Assembly: GCA_022448005.1 (NCBI GenBank)
Contig: JAKUTK010000018.1
Location: forward strand, 17,042 to 81,041
From: Pseudomonas sp.
GTDB lineage: Bacteria; Pseudomonadota; Gammaproteobacteria; Pseudomonadales; Pseudomonadaceae
Direction of reading: 5' to 3'
DNA length: 64,000 nucleotides
Below, piece after piece: positions 1-8,681 of the stretch; position 1 is the first letter of the stretch, and each line of letters begins with the position of its first letter. The notes beneath the pieces are model-generated. The model saw only the letters and a program-made list of their open reading frames with translations, was not told the DNA's origin and searched no databases. A program made the translations under genes and the position numbers.

Positions 1-950
1 TCGCCTCGGCCATCTTCTTCCAGACCTTCGACGTGGTGGAATACTGGTTCCAGTCCCAGGTGCAGGCCCGCTATCCGGCCATCGCCAAGTCCAGTGCGAT
101 CCTGCTGTCGGCAGGCCTGAAGCTGCTGATGGTGTTCAGCGGCGCAGGCGTCATCGCTTTCGCTTTTGCCCACACGGCACAATTCGCGATGGCGGCGTTG
201 ATTCTCGCGCTGCTCTATAAAGGCACCACGACTGTCTCGCTGATGAGCTGGAAAGCCAGCTTGGCCAAGGCCAAGGAGTTGCTTAGCCAGGGCTGGATTC
301 TGTACCTCGGTTCGATCTTCGCAGTGGTCTACATGAAGATCGATCAGGTCATGCTCAAGTGGATGGTGGGCGCCGAGGAAGTCGGTGTGTATGCCGTTGC
401 AGCGCAACTCTCCGAGGCCTGGTACTTCCTGCCGATCGCCATTGTCGCTTCGTTCTTCCCGAAGCTGATCAAGCTGCACGCCGCCGACCCGGCGCTCTTC
501 AACAAGCGCTTCCAGCAGCTGTTCGATGTCCTGTTCATCCTTGCCATTGCCGTCGCAGTGCTAGTGTCGCTCGTCGCCGAACCCGTGATCGCCCTGCTGT
601 TTGGCGACGAGTATCAGAACTCCGCCGCGATCCTCACCATCCATATCTGGGCAGGCGCGTTCATCTTCATGCGGGCCGCGTTCAGTCGTTGGATCCTGAT
701 CGAGGGCGCACTGATGTTTTCACTGATCACTCAGGGCCTGGGCGCGCTGGCCAACATCGGCATCAACCTGCTGCTGATTCCACACTACGGCGGCGAAGGC
801 GCCGCCATGGCCACGCTCATTTCTTATGCGGTTGCTTCCTACGCTGCCCTGCTGGTGCACAAGAAGACCCGCCCGGTGTTCTACATGATGACCAAATCGA
901 TGTTCAGCCCCGTCCGTTACGCATTCAACGCAGTAGGAGCCGCCCGATGA
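1..950 (+). CDS. Polysaccharide (O-antigen/EPS) flippase, 5'-truncated by window edge
   Basis: Integral membrane protein of the Wzx/MATE-like polysaccharide transporter type, expected to flip lipid-linked oligosaccharide across the inner membrane. The reading frame is open from the first bases, so the gene starts before the window; the ATG at 33 is probably internal. About 305 visible residues form repeated hydrophobic segments separated by short charged loops, with a loop reading YMKIDQVMLKWM followed by GAEEVGVYAVAAQLSE, a pattern typical of the central part of these flippases. The stop overlaps the start of the next gene (ATGA), and a pyruvyl transferase follows, so this is the end of an exopolysaccharide operon. 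Family call is solid; the exported polymer is unknown. Confidence 0.85.
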   Translation, partial: ASAIFFQTFDVVEYWFQSQVQARYPAIAKSSAILLSAGLKLLMVFSGAGVIAFAFAHTAQFAMAALILALLYKGTTTVSLMSWKASLAKAKELLSQGWILYLGSIFAVVYMKIDQVMLKWMVGAEEVGVYAVAAQLSEAWYFLPIAIVASFFPKLIKLHAADPALFNKRFQQLFDVLFILAIAVAVLVSLVAEPVIALLFGDEYQNSAAILTIHIWAGAFIFMRAAFSRWILIEGALMFSLITQGLGALANIGINLLLIPHYGGEGAAMATLISYAVASYAALLVHKKTRPVFYMMTKSMFSPVRYAFNAVGAAR

Positions 951-2005
951 GCCTGATGTCGCTCGCCAGAGCCTTGCCTGATCCCGTCAAGAACGCGATC
1001 AAGGCCACCCGCGACAACACTGGCCTGGCCCTGGTCCGCCTGTTTTCCTCCAGCGGATTCCTGGCCTCTGTCTATTACTGCCTGATCAGCCGCGAGTTCG
1101 ACCGGGAGCACCGCGCAGTGCTGCTAGGCCGGCTGAATTTCGCCCAACGGATGCGCGGACAGGGCGAAAACGACGCCTTTCTGCGCCGCAACGTTCATCG
1201 CTTGGAAAAAGGGCTGATCATGCGCCCTCGGCGCAGTACCTTCGCCGAGGATTACATCGGCCCGACGGTTCGCTGCTATGCCAATGCGACCCAGGCGGGC
1301 GTCGTCAACGGCCAGCAACGCTGGGCCAACGATGTGCTCACCGACTATTTTTCCGCCGTTTGCAGCACGCCACGCATCGACTCGGCCAAGCGCGCCTTCA
1401 CCAGTACACAGAACCCCGACGAAACCAACCGCTGCGTGCCCTACCCCCACAGCCAGCTGCCGGAGTGCCCGGTCAGCTATGACGAGCTGATGGTGCTGTT
1501 CCGCCGTCGTCGCTCGGTGCGCTGGTATCAGGACAAGCCGGTCAGCAACGAACTGCTCGAGCAGGCGGTGCGGGCCGCCGCGCTGGCGCCATCGGCCTGC
1601 AACCGCCAACCGTTCCGTTTCTATGTCAGCAACGGCAAGGAAAAGGCCGCCGAGGTCGCCAAGTGCGCCGGTGGCACCGCAGGTTTTCACGACAACCTGC
1701 CCTGCGTGATTGCCGTGGTCGGCGACCTCGGTTGCTACCCGGAAGCACGCGACCGCCACGTCGTTTATATCGACGGCTCGCTTGCCGCCATGCAGCTGAT
1801 GCTGGCCTTGGAAAGCCTGGGGTTGTCGAGCTGCTCGATCAACTGGCCAGACGTTGAAGAAAGAGAACGCCAACTGGCGAAAATACTGGGCCTGACGTAT
1901 CAGGAGCGCACCGTGATGCTCCTGGCGGTGGGCTATGCCGATCCAACGGGAGGGATTCCTTATTCGGACAAGAAGACCGAGAAAGACTTGATCGTATACA
2001 ACTGA
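947..2005 (+). CDS. Nitroreductase-family protein with extra N-terminal domain, in EPS locus
   Basis: 352 residues. Start chosen at the ATG overlapping the flippase stop (ATGA), with GGAG about ten bases upstream; the frame is open further upstream but that part is antisense-like shadow of the flippase. Residues about 180-350 resemble an FMN-dependent nitroreductase fold: RRRRSVRWYQDKPV near residue 185 (phosphate-binding arginines), then LAPSACNRQPFRFYV, and a later segment with LALESLGLSSCSINWP. The first about 170 residues are not recognised; they carry LRRNVHRLEKGLIM, a charged helical stretch. Nitroreductase-like proteins do occur in polysaccharide clusters, but the substrate is unknown. 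It probably acts in the same operon as the flippase and the pyruvyl transferase that begins 8 bp later. Confidence 0.8.
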   Translation: MSLMSLARALPDPVKNAIKATRDNTGLALVRLFSSSGFLASVYYCLISREFDREHRAVLLGRLNFAQRMRGQGENDAFLRRNVHRLEKGLIMRPRRSTFAEDYIGPTVRCYANATQAGVVNGQQRWANDVLTDYFSAVCSTPRIDSAKRAFTSTQNPDETNRCVPYPHSQLPECPVSYDELMVLFRRRRSVRWYQDKPVSNELLEQAVRAAALAPSACNRQPFRFYVSNGKEKAAEVAKCAGGTAGFHDNLPCVIAVVGDLGCYPEARDRHVVYIDGSLAAMQLMLALESLGLSSCSINWPDVEERERQLAKILGLTYQERTVMLLAVGYADPTGGIPYSDKKTEKDLIVYN

Positions 2006-2013
2006 GGTAAGCG

Positions 2014-3198
2014 ATGATTATCGAGATCAGAAAGGCAGGCTTCGTCAATAAAGGCGCTGAGCTGATGTTGCACGCGGCGCTGCAGAAGCTGAGGACCCGG
2101 TATCCCGACGCTACCTTCGTCATGGCGCCGACCCCGAAAAAAGCTGAACAACCGTTCCGTAAGCTGGTGCAGCTGGGCTTCTACCCCAAGGCCTGGCTGT
2201 GGCGCTACGGCATCCAGTGGGGCACCCTCGCCAACTTCGCCCCGCGCCCGCTGCGCGAGATGTACGGCGTGGTGCTGGATAAGGAAGTCGATGTGGTCAT
2301 CGACGCGGCGGGCTTCGCCTACAGCGATCAATGGGGCGAGGATCCCTGCGCGGAGCTGGCGCAATCGACCCGGCGCTGGAAGAAGAACGGCACCCGCGTG
2401 ATCCTCTTGCCGCAGGCGTTGGGACCGTTCAAGTCCGAGAAAAACCGCGCGGCGATGAAGACGGTGGTCGAAAACGTCGACCTGATTTTCCCGCGCGAGC
2501 GCGTGTCCTACGAACACCTGACTGAACTGGTGGGTGAGCAGGCCAAGATCAAGCAATCGCCGGACTTCACCAACCTCATGACCGGCGTGCTACCGCAAGG
2601 CTTCGATACCGAGCAGAACCGTTTCTGCATCGTGCCCAACTGCCGGATGCTCGATAAGACCGACCAGAAGACGCGCGAGGCTTACCTGCCTTTCCTCATC
2701 AGCTGCACGCGGTACCTGCTGGAAAAAGGCGCCAAGCCGTTCGTGCTGGTGCACGAAGGCAAGGACGATCAGCGCCTGGCTGACGAATTGTCCGCAGCGG
2801 TGGGCGGGATTCCGATCGTCAAGGAAAGCGGCGCGCTGGAGATCAAGGGCATCCTCGGCGCCTGCAGCGGCACCTTGGGCAGCCGCTTTCATGGCCTGGT
2901 CAGCGCGCTGTCACAGGGCGTTCCGGCGCTGGCCACCGGCTGGAGCCACAAGTATCAGATGCTCTTCGAAGACTATGGCTTCCCCGAAGGGCTGGTTCAG
3001 GTCACCACCGATGAGGCGGAAATCAAGCGCAAGATCGACCTGATCACAGACGATGCGCCGCGGATCCAGTCCTTGATCCAGGCCCGTACTGAACAACTCA
3101 AGCAACAGTCAGAGCAGATGTGGCAGCAGGTGTTCGCCGTGATCGATCAGTGCGAGCGTGCTCACCAACCGCAACACCACAGGGCTGGCGCGGCCTGA
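2014..3198 (+). CDS. Polysaccharide pyruvyl transferase family protein
   Basis: 394 residues, expected to transfer a pyruvate ketal from phosphoenolpyruvate to a sugar of an extracellular or cell-wall polysaccharide. Family hallmarks visible: the N-terminal KAGFVNKGAELML (glycine-rich start of the fold), DVVIDAAGFAYSDQWG, LLPQALGPF, and the C-terminal SRFHGLVSALSQGVPALATG near residues 289-308, which holds the conserved His. It starts 8 bp after the nitroreductase stop, with GAGG upstream of the ATG, so it belongs to the same polysaccharide operon. The C-terminus ends in a charged helical tail. The exact acceptor sugar cannot be told from sequence. Confidence 0.88.
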   Translation: MIIEIRKAGFVNKGAELMLHAALQKLRTRYPDATFVMAPTPKKAEQPFRKLVQLGFYPKAWLWRYGIQWGTLANFAPRPLREMYGVVLDKEVDVVIDAAGFAYSDQWGEDPCAELAQSTRRWKKNGTRVILLPQALGPFKSEKNRAAMKTVVENVDLIFPRERVSYEHLTELVGEQAKIKQSPDFTNLMTGVLPQGFDTEQNRFCIVPNCRMLDKTDQKTREAYLPFLISCTRYLLEKGAKPFVLVHEGKDDQRLADELSAAVGGIPIVKESGALEIKGILGACSGTLGSRFHGLVSALSQGVPALATGWSHKYQMLFEDYGFPEGLVQVTTDEAEIKRKIDLITDDAPRIQSLIQARTEQLKQQSEQMWQQVFAVIDQCERAHQPQHHRAGAA

Positions 3199-3214
3199 CC
3201 TGACCTGACCGACC

Positions 3215-3243
3215 GCCGTGGCGTCGCAGGCTGGCGTCACGGC
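3215..3243. terminator. Weak dyad between convergent genes
   Basis: GCCGTG (3215-3220) pairs with CACGGC (3238-3243) in the 45-bp gap between the pyruvyl transferase and the convergent dedA gene. Just upstream is a short run of CTGACC direct repeats. There is no clear T-run, so a terminator role is only a guess from position. Confidence 0.25.
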
Positions 3244-3852
3244 CTAGTGCTCTTTCCTGCCGAAGCGCTGACGGATCAGCCGGTACAGGTAGTAGAGCAC
3301 CATCAACACGACCACGCCGGTGGAGATCGGGTTCATGTACTCGGAGACCTTCTCGTACTGCGACTCGAGCAGATAGCCGGCCAGTGCCAGCAATGCGGTC
3401 CAGATCAGCGACCCCAGCGTCGAGTAGATCAGGAACTTGGTCATCGACATCCCGGCAATACCGGCCGGGACCGAGATCAGGGTGCGTACCGCCGGGATCA
3501 GACGGCCGAAGAACACCGCCCCCTTGCCGTGCCGGTCGAACCACTCGCTGGCCTTGTCGACATCTTCTGGCGATAACGTGAGCCAATGCCCCCAACGTTC
3601 GGCAAAGCGCTTCATGCGCGCCTGGCCGAGCTTGGCGCCGGCGTAGTACCAGGGCAAGGCGCCGACGACTGAACCTGCCGTGCCGACCAGAATCACCGCA
3701 ATGAAGTTGAGATCACCCCGCGCCGCAACGAAACCGGCCAGCGGCATGATCAGCTCGGACGGGATGGGCGGGAAGATATTCTCCAGCAACATCAGCAAGA
3801 ACACGCCGATGTAGCCGAACGCCGAGACGATTTCCACGATCTTGTCGAACAT
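3244..3852 (-). CDS. DedA family membrane protein
   Basis: 202 residues. DedA/SNARE-associated family inner membrane protein; members have been linked to polyprenyl-phosphate or phospholipid recycling and to envelope homeostasis. Typical features are present: the re-entrant segment ENIFPPIPSELIMPLAGF (residues 24-41) with two acidic residues and prolines, GALPWYYAGAKLG, and the basic motif FFGRLIPAVRT (residues 114-124) with the two conserved arginines, followed by GIAGMSMTKF and two C-terminal membrane segments. The ATG has AGAGG upstream and lies 3 bp after the cytochrome c stop, so it is probably the last gene of the oxidase operon rather than functionally tied to it. Confidence 0.92.
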   Translation of the reverse strand: MFDKIVEIVSAFGYIGVFLLMLLENIFPPIPSELIMPLAGFVAARGDLNFIAVILVGTAGSVVGALPWYYAGAKLGQARMKRFAERWGHWLTLSPEDVDKASEWFDRHGKGAVFFGRLIPAVRTLISVPAGIAGMSMTKFLIYSTLGSLIWTALLALAGYLLESQYEKVSEYMNPISTGVVVLMVLYYLYRLIRQRFGRKEH

Positions 3853-3855
3853 CGG

Positions 3856-5127
3856 TTACCTCTGCTGTTGGGTGGAAGAATTCTGCGCCGGGGTCTCGGC
3901 ACGGGTTGGTGTGGCCTCCGTGACGGGCGGCGCTACCGCAGCCGGCAACGATGCGTAGTAGTCGGCCAGCGCCTGCATCTGCTCCGACGTAAGCCGCTGC
4001 GCAGCGCTGTGCATGATATGCGCGTACTCCGTGCCGCCACGCTTACCCTCGGTGAACAGCTCCAGCTGCAACTTCAGATAGGGCGCGTACTGACCGGCAA
4101 TGTTCGGGTACATGGGATTGCGTGGTCCGTCCTTCGGCCCATGGCAGTGCACGCATGAAGGGATGCCGCGCGCTCGTACACCGCGCTCGGCCAGCGTTAG
4201 GCCTTCGGCGAGAATGTCCGGCGCCGGCTCCGGAGCCTCCGTTCGGCTGACCGGTGGCAGCTCGGCGTAGTGTTGCGCCAATGCCTCGAGCACTTCCGGC
4301 TCCAGGCCTGCGGCGATCGGCTGCATGACGCCGCTATGCCGCTCGCCGCGGGCGTAGGCCTGCAGCGCACCGAGCAGATAAGGCTCGCTCTGCCCGGCCA
4401 ACCGCGGGAAAGCGCCTTCGCCTCGGCCGCCGCCGTCCTCGGCATGACAACGGTTGCAGTTGGCCAACACCGAACCGAGCGGGTCCTGCAGTGGCCGCAG
4501 ATGATCAGGCGTGATGGGTTTGATGGTTTCCTCGCGGCGCCCGCCCAGCGCGAGCTCTTTATAACGCTCGGGCGACATGCCTGGCATCGCCTGCAGGAAG
4601 GCCACCACGGCCCAGACCTCATCGTCCCTTTTCTGCGCGGGCCAGGCCGGCATGGCGGTGAACTTGACGCCATTCTTCACAATCCAGAACAGCTCCTGCG
4701 GCGCCCAGTGTTCGATCCGCGGCGGCAGGTATGGCGGCTCGGGTGTCATCTGCTGAACGATCAGCGAGCGCTCCTCACCTGGGCCGCCATGGCAGGCCAG
4801 ACAGCCGGTGTGATAATGCCCGGCGCCCTTGAGCAGCAGCGCCGGATCGTCCAGCGGCGGCACCTCTATGCCCATCGACTGAGTGCTCACTGCACGGCGC
4901 ATGGCGTAGTGCAGCATCCAGCCGGTCGCCTTCCAATGACCCGAGCTGGCACTGATCGAGACCAACCCCAGCGAAACCAGCACAAACGCGCCGGTCCCCG
5001 CGAGCGCCGCCAGCAGCGCAACGGCCGCTACAACCCGTTTCCAAGAGCCTCCTGTCAGCCAGCACAGCCAGCGCCGCAAGGGCGCCGAGCATCGCTGAAC
5101 CCTGCGTTTAGCTGACTGAAACGGCAT
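3856..5127 (-). CDS. Tri-heme c-type cytochrome of the terminal-oxidase operon
   Basis: 423 residues from the ATG at 5127, which overlaps the ctaG-like gene by 20 bp; the frame is open further upstream but that part reads antisense-like. One membrane anchor (about residues 31-57) is followed by three cytochrome c domains with heme motifs CLACH (109-113), CNRCH (224-228) and CVHCH (325-329). The second and third domains resemble each other (GGGRGEGAFPRLAGQ versus NPMYPNIAGQY, each followed by a YL..QL/AL..Y/F..G segment), typical of tandem class I cytochromes such as cytochrome c4 or alcohol-dehydrogenase cytochrome subunits. Probably an electron carrier feeding the caa3-type oxidase from the periplasmic face. 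The C-terminal 30 residues are Pro/Thr/Gln rich. Start position is moderately certain. Confidence 0.85.
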   Translation of the reverse strand: MPFQSAKRRVQRCSAPLRRWLCWLTGGSWKRVVAAVALLAALAGTGAFVLVSLGLVSISASSGHWKATGWMLHYAMRRAVSTQSMGIEVPPLDDPALLLKGAGHYHTGCLACHGGPGEERSLIVQQMTPEPPYLPPRIEHWAPQELFWIVKNGVKFTAMPAWPAQKRDDEVWAVVAFLQAMPGMSPERYKELALGGRREETIKPITPDHLRPLQDPLGSVLANCNRCHAEDGGGRGEGAFPRLAGQSEPYLLGALQAYARGERHSGVMQPIAAGLEPEVLEALAQHYAELPPVSRTEAPEPAPDILAEGLTLAERGVRARGIPSCVHCHGPKDGPRNPMYPNIAGQYAPYLKLQLELFTEGKRGGTEYAHIMHSAAQRLTSEQMQALADYYASLPAAVAPPVTEATPTRAETPAQNSSTQQQR

Positions 5128-5737
5128 TGCGCTTGTCCTGTAATAGGCCGAACAGCAGGTACAGCCCGCCGATGAGATAGGCGCTGCCGCCAAAGGCCAG
5201 CATGATCACACCGCCCATCTGCTGATCTTCCAGCGGGCTCATGCCGGACAACACCGAGCCGGTGTGCTCGAACAGCGGTCGGCTCGACATCGCCAGCAGC
5301 ACGCCGAGTAGCGTCATGTGCATCGAAGTCAGCAGCAGACCGGCGATGCCGGCCAGGGCGCGCTGATGCCGCACGCCGCCGAACGCCGCAAGCCAGACCA
5401 GCAGGCCAACGAACAGGTAGCAGCCCTGCTCCAGCAGTTCCGCCGACTGCGAGGTGCGCGCCGCATGGTGCAGCGCCGGCATGTGCCAGGCCCAGACCAC
5501 GAACAGTTCGATCACCGAGGCCAGGATCGGCGAGAACAGGAACGGGATGCGGTTGGAAAAATCAAACCGGCCACCCGCCAAACCGATTGCCAGCAGCGGT
5601 GCCGCCACCGCCACCACCATCACGTGCATCAGCATATGGCCGACGAACAGCCGGTCCGCCATGTCCGGCAAAGGCCCGAGCCAGACCGCGCCCAGCGTGG
5701 CCAGGCCGAGCAGCAGCGAGAGCGGCCGCCAGATCAC
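5108..5737 (-). CDS. ctaG: Cytochrome c oxidase assembly factor, CtaG/caa3 type
   Basis: 209 residues, polytopic inner membrane protein of the caa3_CtaG family associated with maturation of heme-copper oxidases. Visible landmarks: GHMLMHVMVVAVAAPLLAIG near the N-terminus, WAWHMPALHHAA in the middle, LTSMHMTLLGVLLAMS, then a terminal DQQMGGVIMLAFGG and a last membrane helix; the His/Met-rich membrane motifs are characteristic. It overlaps the upstream gene by 4 bp (ATGA), showing translational coupling inside the oxidase operon. This family is unrelated in sequence to the Cox11-type protein that is also called CtaG. Confidence 0.88.
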   Translation of the reverse strand: MIWRPLSLLLGLATLGAVWLGPLPDMADRLFVGHMLMHVMVVAVAAPLLAIGLAGGRFDFSNRIPFLFSPILASVIELFVVWAWHMPALHHAARTSQSAELLEQGCYLFVGLLVWLAAFGGVRHQRALAGIAGLLLTSMHMTLLGVLLAMSSRPLFEHTGSVLSGMSPLEDQQMGGVIMLAFGGSAYLIGGLYLLFGLLQDKRNAVSVS

Positions 5738-6159
5738 GTGCAGCTCCTGATGAACACCATACTCAAGGCGACGAAAATCGTCGCCACGAAGCTCAGGCCG
5801 CTAAGCAGCAGCGTGGCGAAGCCGAGAAAGCGATGACGGTCGCCCGGCGTATCGAAATCGTGCGGCGCCGTCGCGTGGCCGAAGGTGTGTTTGCGCCAGC
5901 CACGCCAGCCGGTCAGGGCGATGCCGATCAGCGCGATCAGTGTCAGCACACCGATGGCGAGTCGAATGTCGCCCAGCTCTCCGCTGCGGCCCGCCACCTT
6001 CGCGCACCACACAGACACAGCCAGGTAGGACAGCAGAAAATGCGCCGCCCAGATGGTCGGGCTGAAGGTGATCAGCCACAGCGTGTCGCGCTCCTGCGGC
6101 GGTGCCTCGGGCGGCGGCTGCTCGATTGGCCGTTGCCGTTCGTTCAGATGTTCACTCAT
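5734..6159 (-). CDS. Small membrane protein of the caa3 oxidase operon, function unknown
   Basis: 141 residues. A Pro/Glu-rich cytoplasmic N-terminus (about 25 residues) is followed by three or four hydrophobic segments: FSPTIWAAHFLLSYLAVSVW, IGVLTLIALIGIAL and LGFATLLLSGLSFVATIFVAL. Small proteins of this layout are commonly encoded between coxAC and ctaG in caa3-type operons. I do not recognise a catalytic motif. Start and stop overlap the neighbours by 4 bp on both sides, so it is translated with them; a role in assembly or as a small structural subunit is inference from context only. Confidence 0.75.
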   Translation of the reverse strand: MSEHLNERQRPIEQPPPEAPPQERDTLWLITFSPTIWAAHFLLSYLAVSVWCAKVAGRSGELGDIRLAIGVLTLIALIGIALTGWRGWRKHTFGHATAPHDFDTPGDRHRFLGFATLLLSGLSFVATIFVALSMVFIRSCT

Positions 6160-8681
6160 AGCACCTCCGGAAAGCCGGCGATGACCGCCACGGTGACACC
6201 GATGGTGATGAACATGAAATGCCAGAACAGCGCGACATTGCGGATATCGATGTCATGCCCCGCCGTCATCCGGCCGGCAGCACGGCGCGCCAGACAATAG
6301 AGCTGCATGATCAGGCCGATGGATAGGTGGATCAGGCACCAGAGCACCAGCACCCAGACCGTGGCGGGGTAGACGTTAGTGGTCGGGTCCAGGCCACTGA
6401 AATGCGGCCCGGCCCACATCGAATAGGCACCCGCCAGGGTGCAGATCGCGGCCAGCCCCAGCGAGCCGTAGAAGCCTGCCGCCTGATCACGGAAGTTGCA
6501 GCGCCGCGCCAGCAGCGTCAGCGCCCAAGACACGGCAATCAACCCCAGCCCCAGTGCAGGCCAGAACACGCCGGGGCCGGCCGCATCGGCGGGTGGAAAA
6601 TCCTCGTGCACGGTCCAGAAGAAGAAGTAGCCGAACACCAGGCTGCCGAAGGCGCTCATGTCGCCGATCATGGTGATGAACATGGCCCACCAGCCCACCG
6701 ACTTGGCGCCCGAGGCATAGAGCGGCACCGTCACGTCCAGGCCGATGTCCTTTTTCGGTTTCTCCTGGATAACCGCCGTGCCGGTCCATAGCCAGATCAA
6801 AATGGTGATCAGCGCAAGGCCACCGCTGACCAGTGCGGCGACGTACCAGCTGTAGGTGGCGAAGATAAACAGGCCGCCGGTGAAGATCGCCGCCCACATG
6901 CTCAGGAAGGTAGGGCCCGGCACGCGCAGGCACTGAATCGGCTCGGCGTCGATGATGCTGCTGATCAGGGTCTCGCGCTTACCCTCCTCGGCGTCCGGCA
7001 AGTAGAAGCGCCCGGCGTCGACGTCACGCATCAGGTTTGGCTGATCCCACAGCGGGTAGCGGCTCTTGATGATCGGAATCGAGCGTGCACCCCAGGCCCT
7101 GCCGGGCATTTCTACGATCCATTCGAGGGTGCCGGCGTTCCAGGGGTTGCGCTTGCTGTACTGGCTGCCCTTGGGCCGCAGCACATCCCACACCACCACC
7201 GCGACGCCCGCGGCGAGAATGAAGGCCCCGACAGTGGAGATCATATTGAGCACATCGAAGCCCATGCCCGGCGCATAGGTATAAACGCGCCGCGGCATCC
7301 CGAGCAGCCCAGTGAGATGCATCGGCAGGAAGGCAATGTTGAAGCCGATGAACATCAACCAGAAGGCGATCCGCCCGAGGCGGTCGGACAGCGTCTTGCT
7401 GCGCACCAACGGGAAGAAATAGTAGAGGCCGGCAATCACCGGAAACAGCATGCCGCCGATCAGTACGTAGTGCAGGTGAGCGACGATGAAATAGGTGTCG
7501 TGGGCCTGGAAGTCGAAAGGCGCCAGCGCCACCATCACGCCGGTCAGGCCGCCAAGTACGAAGATCGCCAGGGCACCGGCAACGAACAGCATCGGCACTG
7601 ATTTGACGAAGCGCCCGGCCAATGCGGTCGCCAGAAAGCAGAAGATCTGCACCCCGGTGGGGATCGCCACGGCTTCGGACGCCGCCGAGAAGAAGGCCAG
7701 CGAAATCCCCGGCATTCCAGTGGTGAACATGTGGTGAACCCACAGCCCGAAACTGATGAACCCGGTGCCCACAGCGGCCAGCACGATGAAGCTGTAACCA
7801 ACGATGGGTCGGCCCGCGGCGGTGGGCACGATGGTCGCCACCAGCGCCACGGCGGGCAGAAAGATGATGTATACCTCAGGGTGGCCGAAAATCCAGAACA
7901 GGTGCTGCCACAAGAGCGGATCACCGCCACGGCTGGCATCGAAGAACGGCCAGTCGAAGGCGCGCTCCAGCTCGAACAGGAGGTCGCCCGCGATCAGCGG
8001 CGGGAAGGCGAACAGAATCATTCCCGCGACCACCAGGATGTACCAGGAATACAGAGGGATCAGGTTGATGCGCATGCCCGGCGGCCGGGTCTTCAGCACG
8101 CCGACAATCAACTCCACTGCCGCTGCAATCGAAGAGACTTCGATGAATGACAGCCCGAGCAGCCAGATATCCGCACCGAGGCCGTCCTGATAGGTGGTGG
8201 TGAGCGGCGGATACATGAACCAGCCGCCCTGGGGCGCCACGCCGAAAAAGATCGAGCCGCAGACGAACACGCCACCAATGATGAAACACCAGAAGCCGTA
8301 GGCGGACAGCCGGGGAAAGGGCAGATCCCGCGCACCCAGCATCTGCGGCAGGATGAGGATGGAAAAGGCTTCGAAAATCGGCACGCCGAACAGGAACATC
8401 ATCACCGAGCCGTGCAGGGTGAAGACCTGGTTGTAGGTTTCGGCAGACAGCAGATCGTTGTTCGGTACCGCCAGCTGGGCGCGGATCAGCATCGCCAGCA
8501 CGCCGGCAAACAGGAAGAACAGGAAAGACACGCCGGTGTACCAGAGCCCCACCTCGGTGTTGTTTACCGCGGACCAGTAACGCCAGCCGGTGGGCGTCTT
8601 CCAGGCCGCTGCCAGGCGTTCGGCCTGCGCCTTGGCGCGGGCTTCTTCCTGCGGGTCGCGGTACTCGATCGGCTCGCTCAT
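6156..8681 (-). CDS. Cytochrome c oxidase subunit I + III fusion
   Basis: 841 residues. Residues about 30-560 are a heme-copper oxidase subunit I: low-spin heme region FTLHGSVMMFLFG (near 88-100), the CuB/His-Tyr motif GHPEVYIIFLP (about 265-275) with the D-channel Glu of A1-type enzymes, HHMFTTGMP (about 314) and AHLHYVLIGG (about 400) with the heme a and a3 ligands. Residues about 640-841 are subunit III (GDMSAFGSLVFGYFFFWTVHEDFPPA, and a last helix with ALFWHFMFITIGV). Such I-III fusions are known in caa3 oxidases. The protein reduces O2 to water and pumps protons. It overlaps coxB and the small membrane gene by 4 bp each. Confidence 0.95.
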   Translation of the reverse strand: MSEPIEYRDPQEEARAKAQAERLAAAWKTPTGWRYWSAVNNTEVGLWYTGVSFLFFLFAGVLAMLIRAQLAVPNNDLLSAETYNQVFTLHGSVMMFLFGVPIFEAFSILILPQMLGARDLPFPRLSAYGFWCFIIGGVFVCGSIFFGVAPQGGWFMYPPLTTTYQDGLGADIWLLGLSFIEVSSIAAAVELIVGVLKTRPPGMRINLIPLYSWYILVVAGMILFAFPPLIAGDLLFELERAFDWPFFDASRGGDPLLWQHLFWIFGHPEVYIIFLPAVALVATIVPTAAGRPIVGYSFIVLAAVGTGFISFGLWVHHMFTTGMPGISLAFFSAASEAVAIPTGVQIFCFLATALAGRFVKSVPMLFVAGALAIFVLGGLTGVMVALAPFDFQAHDTYFIVAHLHYVLIGGMLFPVIAGLYYFFPLVRSKTLSDRLGRIAFWLMFIGFNIAFLPMHLTGLLGMPRRVYTYAPGMGFDVLNMISTVGAFILAAGVAVVVWDVLRPKGSQYSKRNPWNAGTLEWIVEMPGRAWGARSIPIIKSRYPLWDQPNLMRDVDAGRFYLPDAEEGKRETLISSIIDAEPIQCLRVPGPTFLSMWAAIFTGGLFIFATYSWYVAALVSGGLALITILIWLWTGTAVIQEKPKKDIGLDVTVPLYASGAKSVGWWAMFITMIGDMSAFGSLVFGYFFFWTVHEDFPPADAAGPGVFWPALGLGLIAVSWALTLLARRCNFRDQAAGFYGSLGLAAICTLAGAYSMWAGPHFSGLDPTTNVYPATVWVLVLWCLIHLSIGLIMQLYCLARRAAGRMTAGHDIDIRNVALFWHFMFITIGVTVAVIAGFPEVL

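Noticed and set aside
359..946. Upstream extension of the nitroreductase reading frame
   Set aside because: Arg/Pro-rich shadow of the flippase; the ATGA junction at 947 with a ribosome site is the natural start.
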